From NCBI RefSeq assembly GCF_005887095.1, contig NZ_PNCI01000008.1:306576-370575 (forward strand): a stretch of 64,000 bases of DNA, given 5' to 3'. The DNA is from Pseudoalteromonas rubra. Its GTDB lineage: Bacteria > Pseudomonadota > Gammaproteobacteria > Enterobacterales > Alteromonadaceae. Both the position numbers and the translations under genes were made by a program. Every line of letters starts with the position of its first letter. Within the stretch, counting starts at the first letter, position 1. The notes under the pieces were generated by a model. The model made no database searches, was not told the DNA's origin, and saw only the letters and a program-made list of their open reading frames with translations. This document shows, one piece after another, positions 30,646-40,691 of the stretch.

Positions 30646-32502
30646 TTAACTCAATGCCTCCAGCTTCTCAAAATCGCGTACCGCGCCTTTGTCTGCGCTG
30701 GTCGCCAGCAGAGCATAGGCTTTCAGTGCTGGACTCACATAACGCTGACGGTCCAACGGCTTATAAGCCATTTTACCGCGGGCGTCTTGCAGCTCTTTAC
30801 GTGCTTGCAGCTGCTGTTCATCCAGTAATACATCAATGCTGCGCGTAGGAATATCAATGCGGATCATATCGCCGTTTTCCACCAATGCCAGCGCACCACC
30901 GCTTGCGGCCTCTGGTGAGGCATGGCCAATCGACAGACCAGACGTGCCACCAGAGAAGCGGCCATCGGTTAACAAGGCACAGTCTTTATCCAGCCCCATG
31001 GATTTGAGGTAGCTGGTCGGATAGAGCATTTCCTGCATACCCGGGCCGCCTTTGGGCCCTTCGTAACGGATCACCACTACATCGCCCTTTTTCACCTTGC
31101 CACCAAGGATCCCCTCTACGGCATCATCCTGAGATTCAAACACCACCGCCGGACCTTCAAAGCACAGCATGTCATCATCGACCCCGGCACTTTTCACGAT
31201 ACAGCCATCCAGCGCCAGGTTGCCGGTCAGTACCGCCAGCCCCCCATCCTGACGAAACGCGTGTTCAACACTGCGAATACAGCCGCCCTCGCGGTCCAGA
31301 TCCAGCTCGTCCCAGCGACATTCCTGGCTCATCGCCTGTGTAGTACGCACGCCTGCGGGACCTGCACGATAGAAAGTTTGCGCGCGCTCATTATTCGGAT
31401 CCGTGGCATCCCAGCGTTTGATCACCTCACCAAGAGTGCCACCTGCCACATGCCCCACCGCCAGGTCGAGTTTATCGGCTTTGGCCAGTTCATTGAGGAT
31501 AGCCATAATGCCACCAGCCCGGTGGACGTCTTCAATGTGATATTGCTGGGTTGCCGGTGCCACTTTACATAAGAAAGGCGTGGTACGAGACAAGCGGTCG
31601 ATGTCGGCCATGTCGAATTCAACCCCACCTTCGATGGCCGCAGCGAGCAAGTGCAGTACAGTATTAGACGAGCCGCCCATGGCAATATCCAGGGTCATGG
31701 CATTGGTAAAGGCGGCCTGGTTGGCAATGTTACGCGGTAAGGCTGCTTCATTGTCTTTGCCATAATAGTCTTCGCACAACGCCATGATGCGTTTTGCAGC
31801 CCCTTCATACAAGAAGCGACGATCGGCATGGGTAGCCAGGGTAGTGCCGTTGCCTGGTAATGCCAGCCCCAAGGCTTCTAATAAACAGTTCATGGAGTTG
31901 GCGGTAAACATGCCTGAGCAGGAGCCACAAGTTGGGCAGGCTGAACGCTCCACTTTGTCTGAGTCTTCGTCGCTGACACTGGGGTCGGCGCCTTTGACCA
32001 TAGCATCAACCAGGTCGAGTTTAATGTCGATGTCGGCGAGGCGTGTTTTGCCCGCTTCCATCGGACCACCTGAGACAAAGATCACCGGGATATTCAGCCG
32101 CAGTGCCGCCAGCAGCATGCCCGGGGTGATTTTGTCGCAGTTTGAAATACACACCATGGCATCGGCACAGTGAGCGTTAACCATATATTCTACTGAATCG
32201 GCGATGAGATCCCGCGAAGGCAAAGAATACAACATGCCACCGTGACCCATCGCAATGCCATCATCAATGGCAATGGTGTTAAATTCACGTGGCACACCGC
32301 CGGCGTCCCGGATGGCGTCGGCCATCAGCTCGCTGAGTTGATTTAGGTGCACGTGCCCGGGCACAAACTGGGTATACGAGTTCACCACTGCCACGATGGG
32401 CTTATGAAAATCACTGTCGGTCATGCCAGTGGCGCGCCATAGTGCGCGAGCGCCTGCCTGTTGTCTGCCTTCAGTGGTTGTTTTGCTGCGTAACTTTGCC
32501 AT
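30646..32502 (-). CDS. ilvD: Dihydroxy-acid dehydratase
   Basis: Dehydrates dihydroxy acids to the 2-oxo acids of valine and isoleucine. The 618 residues include the iron-sulfur cysteines ([11 protein letters not shown] and [18 protein letters not shown]) and [20 protein letters not shown]. It lies in the operon between ilvE and ilvA, 110 nt after ilvE. Confidence 0.98.
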   Translation of the reverse strand: MAKLRSKTTTEGRQQAGARALWRATGMTDSDFHKPIVAVVNSYTQFVPGHVHLNQLSELMADAIRDAGGVPREFNTIAIDDGIAMGHGGMLYSLPSRDLIADSVEYMVNAHCADAMVCISNCDKITPGMLLAALRLNIPVIFVSGGPMEAGKTRLADIDIKLDLVDAMVKGADPSVSDEDSDKVERSACPTCGSCSGMFTANSMNCLLEALGLALPGNGTTLATHADRRFLYEGAAKRIMALCEDYYGKDNEAALPRNIANQAAFTNAMTLDIAMGGSSNTVLHLLAAAIEGGVEFDMADIDRLSRTTPFLCKVAPATQQYHIEDVHRAGGIMAILNELAKADKLDLAVGHVAGGTLGEVIKRWDATDPNNERAQTFYRAGPAGVRTTQAMSQECRWDELDLDREGGCIRSVEHAFRQDGGLAVLTGNLALDGCIVKSAGVDDDMLCFEGPAVVFESQDDAVEGILGGKVKKGDVVVIRYEGPKGGPGMQEMLYPTSYLKSMGLDKDCALLTDGRFSGGTSGLSIGHASPEAASGGALALVENGDMIRIDIPTRSIDVLLDEQQLQARKELQDARGKMAYKPLDRQRYVSPALKAYALLATSADKGAVRDFEKLEALS

Positions 32503-32612
32503 GTTGACCCCTTATCCAGTTTGCGCTGCCTGGCTGGCAACGGCTTTCCTCATTCCAAAAAATGTATACCGGACCAGTCAGTCCGGCGTGTATTTAGTAA
32601 CAGTGCCTGAGC

Positions 32613-33536
32613 TTATTGGTTTACGTAGTCCAGCCAGCCTTGCGGATCGTCACTTTGCCCTTTCACCAGATCAAAGTACGCCTGCTGTAACTCAGCCGTG
32701 ATCGGCCCACGTTTACCATCACCGACCTGAATTTGGTCAACGCTCCGAACTGGCACGACTTCAGCTGCGGTGCCTACCATAAAGAACTCATCCGCCAGAT
32801 ACAGACCTTCACGGGCGATTGGCTCTTCTCTGACCTCATAACCCCGAGCTTTTGCCAGATGCATAATGGTATCGCGCGTTAACCCAGGTAAGATGCTGGC
32901 CGTTGCGGGAGGCGTGAAGATAATGCCTTTTCTCACCACAAACAGGTTCTCACCGGCGCCTTCACTCAGATAGCCGTTGACATCCAGTGCGATACCTTCA
33001 ACATAGCCGTGACGCTTAGCTTCTGCCGTTATCAGCTGGGAAGACAAATAGTTACCGCCTGCTTTGGCTGCGGTTGGCATAGTATTCGGCGCAAGTCGTT
33101 GCCATGAAGACACACACGCATCTACGCCTGCTTCAAGGCTTCCTTCCCCCAGATAAGCGCCCCACTCCATTGCCGCAACGGTCACTTCCGCGCGGTGTGA
33201 TTTAGGGTGGACGCCCAGACCAACGTGGCCTAAAAAGGCAAACGGACGCAAATACGCATTGGTAAACCCATTCTCTTTGACCGCATCTTTACACGCCTGC
33301 ATGATTTCCTCTTGCGTATATGGGATCTCCATACGGTAAATTTTCGCAGAGTCAAATAAACGCTGAATATGATCCTTGAGACGGAATATCGCCGGACCCT
33401 TAGGCGTATCATACGCGCGGATCCCTTCAAATACGGAGCTTCCATAATGAATGGCATGACTGAGCACATGCGTCGTTGCTTGCTCATAAGGGATCAATTC
33501 GCCGTTGTGCCAAATGTATTGTGAAGTTTGTGTCAT
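32613..33536 (-). CDS. ilvE: Branched-chain amino-acid aminotransferase
   Basis: A class IV PLP aminotransferase that makes valine, leucine and isoleucine. It starts with IWHNGELIPYEQATTHVLSHAIHYGSSVFEGIRAY, has PLP Lys in AKAGGNYLSS, and the ELSEGAGENLFVV-like loop (YLSEGAGENLFVVR). The 307-residue length matches E. coli IlvE (309). Confidence 0.97.
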   Translation of the reverse strand: MTQTSQYIWHNGELIPYEQATTHVLSHAIHYGSSVFEGIRAYDTPKGPAIFRLKDHIQRLFDSAKIYRMEIPYTQEEIMQACKDAVKENGFTNAYLRPFAFLGHVGLGVHPKSHRAEVTVAAMEWGAYLGEGSLEAGVDACVSSWQRLAPNTMPTAAKAGGNYLSSQLITAEAKRHGYVEGIALDVNGYLSEGAGENLFVVRKGIIFTPPATASILPGLTRDTIMHLAKARGYEVREEPIAREGLYLADEFFMVGTAAEVVPVRSVDQIQVGDGKRGPITAELQQAYFDLVKGQSDDPQGWLDYVNQ

Positions 33537-33554
33537 TACTTAAAACCTTATTTA

Positions 33555-33794
33555 TTATATTGCCTGCTGTAGTGTGTGCAGATCGACTGACTGCACTTCA
33601 ACCAGCTTATTTAATTGTGACGTCAATAGATAGATGGGTTTGTCACTATCTACCGTCATTTTGACGTGAAATAACTCTTCGTGACCCTGCAGCTCTAATT
33701 GGGTCAGGCGAAACCCGCGATGACGGGCGACGCGCAAAAAACGCTCGACGGCGATGGCCTGGTTGTTTACCGCTACGGTGAGTTGATGTTTCAT
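33555..33794 (-). CDS. ilvM: Acetolactate synthase II small subunit
   Basis: The 79-residue ACT-type regulatory subunit of the IlvGM enzyme. It has the short length typical of IlvM and an ACT-like pattern (LTVAVNNQAIAVERFLRVARHRGF). It follows ilvG by 32 nt. IlvGM enzymes are typically not feedback inhibited by valine. Confidence 0.9.
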   Translation of the reverse strand: MKHQLTVAVNNQAIAVERFLRVARHRGFRLTQLELQGHEELFHVKMTVDSDKPIYLLTSQLNKLVEVQSVDLHTLQQAI

Positions 33795-33826
33795 GGTGTT
33801 CGCTCCGTCAAAGGAAATCAGTAAAG

Positions 33827-35494
33827 TTAATTTTGCTGTTGCGATTGCGTCAGCATTTCATGGTTTGCCGCGCCCGGCGGTACTAATGGCCAGACATTTT
33901 CTTTATCATCGATGCAGGCATGCAATATATAGGGGCCCTTTGAAGCCAGTAGCGCATCGACCGCACCATCAACTTCATCCGCACGAGTGATGGTCTGCCC
34001 CGGTATACCGAACACCGCCGCCAGCTGCACAAAATCTGGGTTATCTGACAAGTTGGTCTCACTGTAGCGGCCATCAAAAAAGAGCTGTTGCCACTGGCGT
34101 ACCATGCCCAGACGCTGGTTATCGAGAATGACAATTTTAACTGGCAAGTTGTTGCGTCTTATGGTGGCCAGCTCCTGAATATTCATCATGATCGAGCCAT
34201 CCCCGGATACCGTGATCACCATGTCGTCAGGCCGGGCAACCTGAGCACCGATGGCAGCCGGTAAACCGAATCCCATAGTGCCTGCGCCGCCACTGCTCAG
34301 GTGATTACTTGGATGACTGAAGCGCATATGTTGTGCCACCCACATCTGGTGTTGGCCCACATCGCAACACACCACCCCCGTATCCGGCATCAAGCGACTC
34401 AAACGGTTTAGCAGATAAGGGGCGAACACTTTGTCGCCGGGGTAGTCGTAACGCCATGCGTGCTGTTCGGCCAGCGCGCTGATGTGCGCACGCCAGGGTG
34501 CCGGTGCAAGCTCGCCCTGTAGTAAAGGTAGGGAGACTTTTAGGTCCGCGATCAATGAAGCCGCAGCCGGTTTACGCTTGCCCACTTCAGCCGGGTCGAT
34601 GTCCAGGTGGATCACTTTGGCGGCGGCGGCAAATTTAGCCAGGTTGCCCGTTACCCGGTCGTCAAAGCGCGCACCGATACATACCAGCAAATCACACTCC
34701 TGCACCGCCAGGTTCGCAGCCTGGCCACCATGCATACCCAGCATCCCCAGATCATATGCATAGTCGGGCTTTACGCTGCCCAGTGCTTTGAGTGTCGACA
34801 CCGCTGGCATCTGTGTGCGTTGCAAAAAGGCCATCAACTCGGCTTGTGCATCTGCACTGTGGACACCGCCACCGACATAAGCCACCGGCTTTTTCGCCTG
34901 CGCCAATAGCGCATTAGCTTTGTCCAGCTCAAAACTCGACAATGGCGTTGGCTGATACGCCTCTGCTTGCCAGCCAGTCACCGGAACCTGAGCCTGCTGA
35001 ATGTCTTTCGGAATATCCACCAACACCGGGCCTGGACGACCTGACTGTGCAATATGCATGGCCTCCTGCAACACTTCTGCCAAATCCTCACCACGTTCAA
35101 CCATGAAACTGTGCTTAGTGCAGGACAACGACATGCCCAAAACATCGACTTCCTGAAAAGCATCTGAGCCAATCGCCGCGGTAGGAACTTGTCCGGTGAT
35201 CGCGAGCAAGGGCACTGAGTCCATCATTGCATCGGCCAGTGCTGTCACCAGGTTAGTTGCACCAGGGCCAGATGTCGCAAAACACACGCCCAGCTTACCT
35301 GTGCTTCTGGCATAGCCAACCGCTGCAAACCCGGCGCCTTGCTCATGGCGAGTCAAATAATGCTTCAGCGGCGCACCGTATAGCGCGTCGTAAATCGGCA
35401 TGATGGCTCCACCCGGATACCCGAATACTGAACTCACCCCTTGTTTTACCAACATGTCTATTACCAATTGTGCGCCTGTCATTGTTTTGCCCAT
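33827..35494 (-). CDS. ilvG: Acetolactate synthase II large subunit
   Basis: A ThDP enzyme joining two pyruvates, or pyruvate with 2-oxobutanoate. It begins [28 protein letters not shown], has the catalytic Glu in [18 protein letters not shown], and the ThDP/Mg motif [12 protein letters not shown]. The 555 residues show no frameshift (the ilvG of E. coli K-12 is disrupted). It is the first structural gene after the attenuator. Confidence 0.97.
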   Translation of the reverse strand: MGKTMTGAQLVIDMLVKQGVSSVFGYPGGAIMPIYDALYGAPLKHYLTRHEQGAGFAAVGYARSTGKLGVCFATSGPGATNLVTALADAMMDSVPLLAITGQVPTAAIGSDAFQEVDVLGMSLSCTKHSFMVERGEDLAEVLQEAMHIAQSGRPGPVLVDIPKDIQQAQVPVTGWQAEAYQPTPLSSFELDKANALLAQAKKPVAYVGGGVHSADAQAELMAFLQRTQMPAVSTLKALGSVKPDYAYDLGMLGMHGGQAANLAVQECDLLVCIGARFDDRVTGNLAKFAAAAKVIHLDIDPAEVGKRKPAAASLIADLKVSLPLLQGELAPAPWRAHISALAEQHAWRYDYPGDKVFAPYLLNRLSRLMPDTGVVCCDVGQHQMWVAQHMRFSHPSNHLSSGGAGTMGFGLPAAIGAQVARPDDMVITVSGDGSIMMNIQELATIRRNNLPVKIVILDNQRLGMVRQWQQLFFDGRYSETNLSDNPDFVQLAAVFGIPGQTITRADEVDGAVDALLASKGPYILHACIDDKENVWPLVPPGAANHEMLTQSQQQN

Positions 35495-35526
35495 TGCCCT
35501 TTGTCTTTGAATTTGGCCCTAAAACG

Positions 35527-35564
35527 AAAAAGCCCCCCGAACTTCTCAGTGCGGGGGGCTTTTT
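35527..35564 (-). terminator. ilv attenuator terminator
   Basis: A 13-bp stem (12 bp AAAAAGCCCCCC / GGGGGGCTTTTT plus one inner G-C pair) with a 12-nt loop lies between ilvL and ilvG and ends in TTTTT on the minus strand. Its 5' arm (minus-strand AGCCCCCCGC) can instead pair with GCGGGGGCT at the end of the ilvL coding sequence (35592-35600), giving the antiterminator. Confidence 0.88.
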
Positions 35565-35585
35565 GCTAATACTTTTTAAACAGCA

Positions 35586-35657
35586 CTAACCAGCCCCCGC
35601 GGTAATAATAATCACCACGTTGATAATCACGACTAGTAGAGAAACTGTTTTCATCAT
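35586..35657 (-). CDS. ilvL: ilv operon leader peptide
   Basis: A 23-residue reading frame too short for routine gene calling. It begins MMKTVSLLVVII and continues NVVIIITAGAG, so 12 of 23 residues are Val, Ile or Leu, the amino acids made by the operon. Stalling on these codons would leave the last codons (GCG GGG GCT) free to form the antiterminator; finishing translation masks them and lets the terminator fold. The arrangement matches E. coli ilvL. Confidence 0.85.
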   Translation of the reverse strand: MMKTVSLLVVIINVVIIITAGAG

Positions 35658-35725
35658 GTCACTGCTCTTTAAATAAAACCGAATACATTGCACGCGCTCG
35701 AAGCGCTCCTGTGTGCTCTTTTTTT

Positions 35726-35756
35726 ATTAGTAACCCGCAAGCGGCTAACAAGTCAA
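35726..35756 (-). promoter_or_regulatory. ilv operon promoter
   Basis: On the minus strand, TTGACT, an 18-nt spacer and TACTAAT lie about 65-70 nt upstream of ilvL. The remaining spacer (35757-35947) is AT-rich and shows no other clear element. Confidence 0.6.
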
Positions 35757-35989
35757 CCCTCAAAACTATGCTAATTAACAAGCATTGAAGATGTGTTTTT
35801 AAAAATAAATCTAAAAAAATCAAGTTAAATGAATAAAAAATACCATTTTAAAAACTCACCCTACCTTAAAACCAAAGAGAGTATTTTTTCTCACACGATT
35901 CATCCTTACGCGCCACAACATTAAATTTTTATGATTTACTCCGGGAATTGATTATGATGTACCCACTTTTATCGAATTCGGAGGGGATC

Positions 35990-36871
35990 ATGCCCCACTT
36001 TACTCGCCTGACCCTGTTGTTCTTTGTGCTTGTAGTCTCACTACTGAATCACCCCGTCACAGCCAAACCAGCCCTGTGGAGTGTGGAAAAAAACGGCGTT
36101 ACCTCATATTTATTCGGTACCGTTCATGTTGGTGACGCGTCTATGGAAGGGTTAGACCAACGCCTCAAAACCGCCATAGCAAATAGCCAAACGGTAGTGG
36201 TAGAACTCAATACCAAAGCCATCAGCACGGCAGAGCAGCAACGCAGAACCTTGCCATTTATGCTGCTTGAGCAAGGACAAACACTAAAAACCACTCTGAC
36301 AAGCACAACCTACCAGCAAGTTAAACAGTACTTGTCAGCACGTGATATTAAGATAGAGCTGTTCAGTCATTATCAACCCTGGTTTGTGATGCTCACTATT
36401 TTGCAGCTGGAATACACCAAAGCAGGGTTCGGTGAAGAGTTTGGCATTGACGGGCAAGTCATAGAGTACGCCACTCAGCTCAACAAGCCGATTATGGAAT
36501 TAGAAAGCCTGGAACAACAGCTCACCATATTCACGGCTTTAGGCACGCAAAGTGACGCCATGATAGTCGACACACTCAAGCAGGTTAAAGACTTTGACCG
36601 CTATTTCACTAAGATGCTCACAGCCTGGAAACAAGGCGACTATCAACAGCTTAATGTATTTTATGATATGAGTTTTGATGACACCGAATATGGTCAGCAG
36701 GCAGAGCAAGTCATGCTTATTGAGCGTAACAATGCCTGGGTGAAAGCGCTCATACCCAAGCTCGTCAACAGCGCGCACTTTATTGCTGTCGGCGCACTGC
36801 ACTTGCCCCAAAAACACGGCCTGATCAGCCAATTTAAAAACCAGGGCTTCAAGGTCCAGCGTATCCATTAA
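35990..36871 (+). CDS. TraB/GumN family protein
   Basis: A 293-residue secreted or membrane-attached protein of the TraB/PrgY/GumN superfamily. The N-terminus is a signal sequence (about 1-26), followed by the typical LWSVEKNGVTSYLFGTVHVGD and, near the end, HFIAVGALHLPQKHGLISQF, which carry the conserved GxxH and GxxHL motifs. Some relatives are thought to be metalloproteases; activity here is unproven. The ATG at 35990 has GGAGGGG before it, so it is preferred to 35948. Confidence 0.87.
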   Translation: MPHFTRLTLLFFVLVVSLLNHPVTAKPALWSVEKNGVTSYLFGTVHVGDASMEGLDQRLKTAIANSQTVVVELNTKAISTAEQQRRTLPFMLLEQGQTLKTTLTSTTYQQVKQYLSARDIKIELFSHYQPWFVMLTILQLEYTKAGFGEEFGIDGQVIEYATQLNKPIMELESLEQQLTIFTALGTQSDAMIVDTLKQVKDFDRYFTKMLTAWKQGDYQQLNVFYDMSFDDTEYGQQAEQVMLIERNNAWVKALIPKLVNSAHFIAVGALHLPQKHGLISQFKNQGFKVQRIH

Positions 36872-36967
36872 TCACCTGAAAAGCGGCTTTTTTGAGTCGC
36901 TTTTAAACCTTTTCATATTCGTGTGCGTCACACAGATATCAATACGATATCAACAAAGGACAACAGG

Positions 36968-37582
36968 ATGAGAATCAATCTGATCACTGCCGCACTACTG
37001 GTACTGAGCGCAACAACTCAGGCGGATGAAACACGCACATTAACCCACTCCTTCGACATAGCTGACAGCTCAGAGCTGGAAATTCAGTTTCCAATAGGCA
37101 AGCTCAAAACCGTAAGCCATTCAGGTAAAACGATCGATGTGACCATTGAGCTTGAGCCCGCTGAGCACGATATAGATTGGTTGCCAGACGCATTGGCAGA
37201 TGTGCAATTAGACAGTCGCCGCGAAGGGGATGATCTGAGCCTGAGCATCAACAATAAGTATGTAAAGCAAAGCTGGACGGTTAAGGTGCCGGAATCAATG
37301 GAGCTGGATATCGAAGTTGACGTAGGCAACGTCAAGCTCCTCGGTTTGAACAATGACGCCGATGTTGAAATTGGCGTCGGCAATGTCAATATTGAAACTA
37401 CGGTCGGCGATTTTCGCCGGGTACGATTCGATGCCGGCGTAGGGAAAACACGCTTATCTGGCATGCCCGGAGAGGTTGATACCGAGCGCAACATGGTAGG
37501 CGAAACGCTGCGTTACCGGGGTAAAGGCGAGCACAGCATTGATATTGAAGTCGGCGTTGGTAATATCACTTTGCATCGTTAG
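36968..37582 (+). CDS. Secreted beta-repeat protein, unknown function
   Basis: A 204-residue protein with a signal peptide (about 1-19, ATTQADE). The mature part has short beta-strand repeats, with recurring phrases VDVGNVKLLG, IGVGNVNIET, AGVGKTRLSG and VGVGNITLHR, as in DUF4097-like or bactofilin-like right-handed folds. It is probably periplasmic or surface located. AAAGGA precedes the ATG at 36968. Its last 17 nt overlap the convergent histidine kinase gene. Confidence 0.72.
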   Translation: MRINLITAALLVLSATTQADETRTLTHSFDIADSSELEIQFPIGKLKTVSHSGKTIDVTIELEPAEHDIDWLPDALADVQLDSRREGDDLSLSINNKYVKQSWTVKVPESMELDIEVDVGNVKLLGLNNDADVEIGVGNVNIETTVGDFRRVRFDAGVGKTRLSGMPGEVDTERNMVGETLRYRGKGEHSIDIEVGVGNITLHR

Positions 37583-39320
37583 CAGACAAAACTTTCATCA
37601 GAGCCCGCTCCAGAGCTTCTTGATCCACTGGCTTAAACAAATAATCGGTCGCGCCAAGCTGCATGGCCGATTTAATTGCCTGCTCAGACGTATTGGCCGT
37701 CAGCACCAAAATCGGTGTCGACAGCGCCAGCGTCTGACGGATCTCTTTGATTGCTTTAAATCCATCCATGATCGGCATATTCAGATCCATCAGAATGACG
37801 TCAAAAGACTGATGGGCCAGGACCTCAATAGCCTGCCCACCATGGCTGGCATGGATACTGGTTAACTCCAGGTTTTCAAGCATTTTTTCGATGATTTTTG
37901 CATTCAGCAAATCGTCTTCAACCAGTAGCACTTTGCAGCGGGTAATGCCGTTCATCTGATCCGGCTCAGGGAGACGTTTCAGAGGTACACTCAATGACGC
38001 TTTAGTACCATGCGGCCGGCGGGCAACGAACGACAACTCACCAGACATAATTGCCAACAGTAAATTGCAGCGTGCCAGCCCCAATTGTAAGCCCTGAAAG
38101 TGGTGCCTGTCCGAGTTGTTTTCTGTAGGGGGCGCATTCACATGCGCCATGTTAAAGCCAGGGCCGCTGTCTTCTACCTCACAATAAAAACGCCAATTTA
38201 ACTCGTCCTCTTCAGGGTTGGCCTGCTCAACCCACGCAGACAAAGTCACGACTCCCTGATCGGTAAATTTCACCGCGTTATCGAGCAACTGCCCAATAAC
38301 CCAGCTCAAACGTTCGTGATCACATTCAAAAATTTTCTCGGTATGGCTGCTAAAATGGTAGCTAAAGCCTAAGCCTTTTTCTTTTGCTAGCAGACGATAA
38401 GTAGCGATGGATTGCCCCAGCGTATCAGTTAAGCGCGCCGGGTGAAAATTGAGTTCAGGTTGTTGCTCATCAGACAATCTATTGTAGTCTTCCACAGAGG
38501 CAATCAGGGCTTTCAGCTGCTGTGCCGCCTTGTTGGCCTGCGCCAGATAGCCCTCACGCTGAGATTCCTGGTATAAATGTAAATAACCCAATACCGCCTG
38601 CAAAGGCGTGCGTAATTCATGGCTGGCGCGAGCAAGAAACATCGCGCGGCTTTGGTTGGCATGTTCTGCTTTCAAACGCGTTTGCTGTAAGCGCTCAATT
38701 GCGCTGGCAATACTGCGCTCCATAGGAAAAAAGATCCACTTGATCTCAGCAATAAGCAACACCAACCCTACCAACCACATCAGTAACTGCAGATTCCTTA
38801 ATTTCTCGATCTTCTGATTGGCTGACTGTTCGAACAACAGCACAGCATGATCTAAATCTTGTAGTAGCAATTGAGAGCGGGTATGTATCTCCTGGATCTG
38901 GTCCAGGCTCGGTTGCTCAGCGGTGCTTGAGAGCAGAGATAAATACTGCTCTAACTGGTTGTGTAAATCCCCCGGCTGCTCAAAATACCAGGCATGCAGT
39001 TCGGTACTCAGATGCAGGTAACCGTCGCCATCACGCTTGGTCAAAAAGGTGTGGTTACTTCGCAGCAGTTGCAGCGCGTTGCTCAGAGCCTGACGGTCTG
39101 CTGCGACATTACGCTCGCGCATAATGATCACATATTCCAAATGCAATGCTGCCTTTTGCGAGAGCATACGCTGCATGCCCGCCACATTAATCACTCTGGC
39201 AGCCTGCTTTTGCTGGTCCAGTAAATACAAGGTCAAGCTAGTTGTCATGGTCAGCAACAGCAACATAATCACCAGAGCCACCAGGTATTTCAGGCGATAG
39301 CGTGTAACCAGATTGTTCAA
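37566..39320 (-). CDS. Hybrid histidine kinase with PilJ-type sensor
   Basis: A 584-residue inner-membrane sensor. TM1 (about 10-34) and TM2 (about 177-197) flank a periplasmic region starting INVAGMQRMLSQKAALHLEY, the N-terminal domain of type IV pili/NarX-like sensors. HisKA has the phospho-His in ASHELRTPL (H234); HATPase_c has DNAVKFT and DSGPGFN; a receiver from residue 463 has the phospho-acceptor D512 and KPVD. No HPt domain or partner regulator is adjacent, so its output is unknown. Confidence 0.9.
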   Translation of the reverse strand: MNNLVTRYRLKYLVALVIMLLLLTMTTSLTLYLLDQQKQAARVINVAGMQRMLSQKAALHLEYVIIMRERNVAADRQALSNALQLLRSNHTFLTKRDGDGYLHLSTELHAWYFEQPGDLHNQLEQYLSLLSSTAEQPSLDQIQEIHTRSQLLLQDLDHAVLLFEQSANQKIEKLRNLQLLMWLVGLVLLIAEIKWIFFPMERSIASAIERLQQTRLKAEHANQSRAMFLARASHELRTPLQAVLGYLHLYQESQREGYLAQANKAAQQLKALIASVEDYNRLSDEQQPELNFHPARLTDTLGQSIATYRLLAKEKGLGFSYHFSSHTEKIFECDHERLSWVIGQLLDNAVKFTDQGVVTLSAWVEQANPEEDELNWRFYCEVEDSGPGFNMAHVNAPPTENNSDRHHFQGLQLGLARCNLLLAIMSGELSFVARRPHGTKASLSVPLKRLPEPDQMNGITRCKVLLVEDDLLNAKIIEKMLENLELTSIHASHGGQAIEVLAHQSFDVILMDLNMPIMDGFKAIKEIRQTLALSTPILVLTANTSEQAIKSAMQLGATDYLFKPVDQEALERALMKVLSANDAK

Positions 39321-39496
39321 ATTATCCCTCCATTTACCAGCCGATTCGTCCTGGCTTCTGACTCATTCCCAGTTTAGATTAAATTTCAAACTTTTGCCGA
39401 CGGCGACTTGACACCCAGACGGCCAAAATGTTTCAATGCGCCCGTACCCTATTTTATCCAGACGGCCATGCATACAAAAATGTGTGGGTGTCTTAG

Positions 39497-39669
39497 GGCT
39501 GGAAGAGGTGCGTTATTCAGGTATTTGAGTGGAGGAGAGCAAACTCCCGGGAAACTCAAAGAGGGGAATTAACGCCGAGAAACACTGTATTTTGCTTGCA
39601 CAGAGTTTCGGGCGACTGGGCTGAATCCCAGCGACTGTCACCAACACATTTGGTGGAGAGCTTCTGGTC
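39497..39669 (+). ncRNA. Lysine riboswitch aptamer
   Basis: The conserved L-box elements occur in order and close to those upstream of E. coli lysC: GAAGAGGTGCGTT, GGAGGAGAGC, GAGGGGAATTAACGCCGAG, GGGCTGAATCCCAG, GACTGTCACC and TGGTGGAGAGCTTCTGG. The outer P1 helix pairs GGCTGGAAG (39497-39505) with CTTCTGGTC (39661-39669), nine pairs including G-U. Lysine binding would stabilise P1 and lower expression of the downstream operon. A TTGACA (39408-39413) is a possible -35 box. Confidence 0.93.
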
Positions 39670-39782
39670 TTAGAAACAATATGGCCAGCGGCCTATTCTT
39701 TTTAAGTCCATTGCTCTTCGAATTTTAAACGGTTCGGAGCAGGACACTTCCCTGACTACCGGACCAGCAAGAAGTTCGGTAG
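39664..39782 (+). promoter_or_regulatory. Lysine riboswitch expression platform
   Basis: CTGGTC (3' half of P1, 39664-39669) can pair with GGCCAG (39683-39688). With P1 formed, GGCCAG is free for the hairpin GGCC-AGC-GGCC followed by TATTCTTTTT, a weak terminator (39683-39703). Downstream, CTACCGGAC (39756-39764) pairs perfectly (one G-U) with GTTCGGTAG (39774-39782) just before the dapA ATG, while GGTTCGG (39731-39737) competes for CCGGACC (39759-39765). The layout suggests both transcriptional and translational control. Confidence 0.6.
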
Positions 39783-39784
39783 AG

Positions 39785-40681
39785 ATGAAATCACACACTT
39801 TGTTATCTGACCAGTTATCTGACTACCCGTTATGGACCGCCTTAGTTACGCCCTTTGATGCGTGCGATCAGGTCGATTATCACAGCTTAGAGCAACTCGT
39901 CGCTCAGCAAGTAGAAGCAAACAATGGCATTTTGCTGTTGGGTAGCACCGGAGAAGGATTGGCCCTGACCCTTGCTGAACAACACAAAATCGTTGAGTTT
40001 GTTTGTGCATTGAAGCCTTCCGTACCCATTATGGTTGCGGTTGGCGGTATTAATCTGTCAGCCCAGCTGGAATGGGTTGAGTTTTGCAATACACAAAACA
40101 TTGATGCGCTGCTACTGGGCTCCCCGCTCTATGCCAAACCCGGTGTCGTTGGTCAGACTCAGTGGTTCGACGCCTTGCTCAGCGCCACTTCTCTGCCATG
40201 CATGTTATACAATGTGCCCGGTCGCAGTGCTGTTGCCATTGCCCCTGAAGTGCTGACCAACCTGGCACATCATGACAATTTGTGGGCACTCAAAGAAGCC
40301 AGTGGTGACATTGCGACGTTTGAATCTTTCCGCCGCGCACTGCCGAAACTGGCGATATACAGCGGTGACGATGCTTTGCTTCCCTACTTTGCCCAGGCCG
40401 GTGCCGCCGGTTTGGTTTCTGTGGCAGCCAACGCCTGGCCAGTTCAAACCGCCGAGTTTGTGCGCCGAGCACTCAGTGGCACCAGCCCAAACCTATTTAC
40501 CATCTGGGCCGACGCCATCAGTAGCCTGTTTGCCGTTGCAAACCCCATCCCGGTAAAAACGCTCATGCACCTGCAAGGTAATCTGGCAACGCCTCACCTC
40601 AGGCCGCCTCTGACGCACCTGGAACTAACCAATAATGCGGCTCTGAGCGCCGCCAACGAACAGATTTTATCCTGGAATTAA
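39785..40681 (+). CDS. dapA: Dihydrodipicolinate synthase family protein (DapA-like)
   Basis: A class I aldolase condensing pyruvate with aspartate semialdehyde if it is a true DapA. At 298 residues it keeps GSTGEGLAL (substrate loop; canonical GTTGES has Thr-Thr, here Ser-Thr), YNVPGRS with the catalytic Tyr and Arg, and the Schiff-base Lys in WALKEASGD. It is the first gene of a lysine-riboswitch operon. The loop changes leave open a related aldolase activity. Confidence 0.85.
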   Translation: MKSHTLLSDQLSDYPLWTALVTPFDACDQVDYHSLEQLVAQQVEANNGILLLGSTGEGLALTLAEQHKIVEFVCALKPSVPIMVAVGGINLSAQLEWVEFCNTQNIDALLLGSPLYAKPGVVGQTQWFDALLSATSLPCMLYNVPGRSAVAIAPEVLTNLAHHDNLWALKEASGDIATFESFRRALPKLAIYSGDDALLPYFAQAGAAGLVSVAANAWPVQTAEFVRRALSGTSPNLFTIWADAISSLFAVANPIPVKTLMHLQGNLATPHLRPPLTHLELTNNAALSAANEQILSWN

Positions 40682-40691
40682 GAGAACCCCT

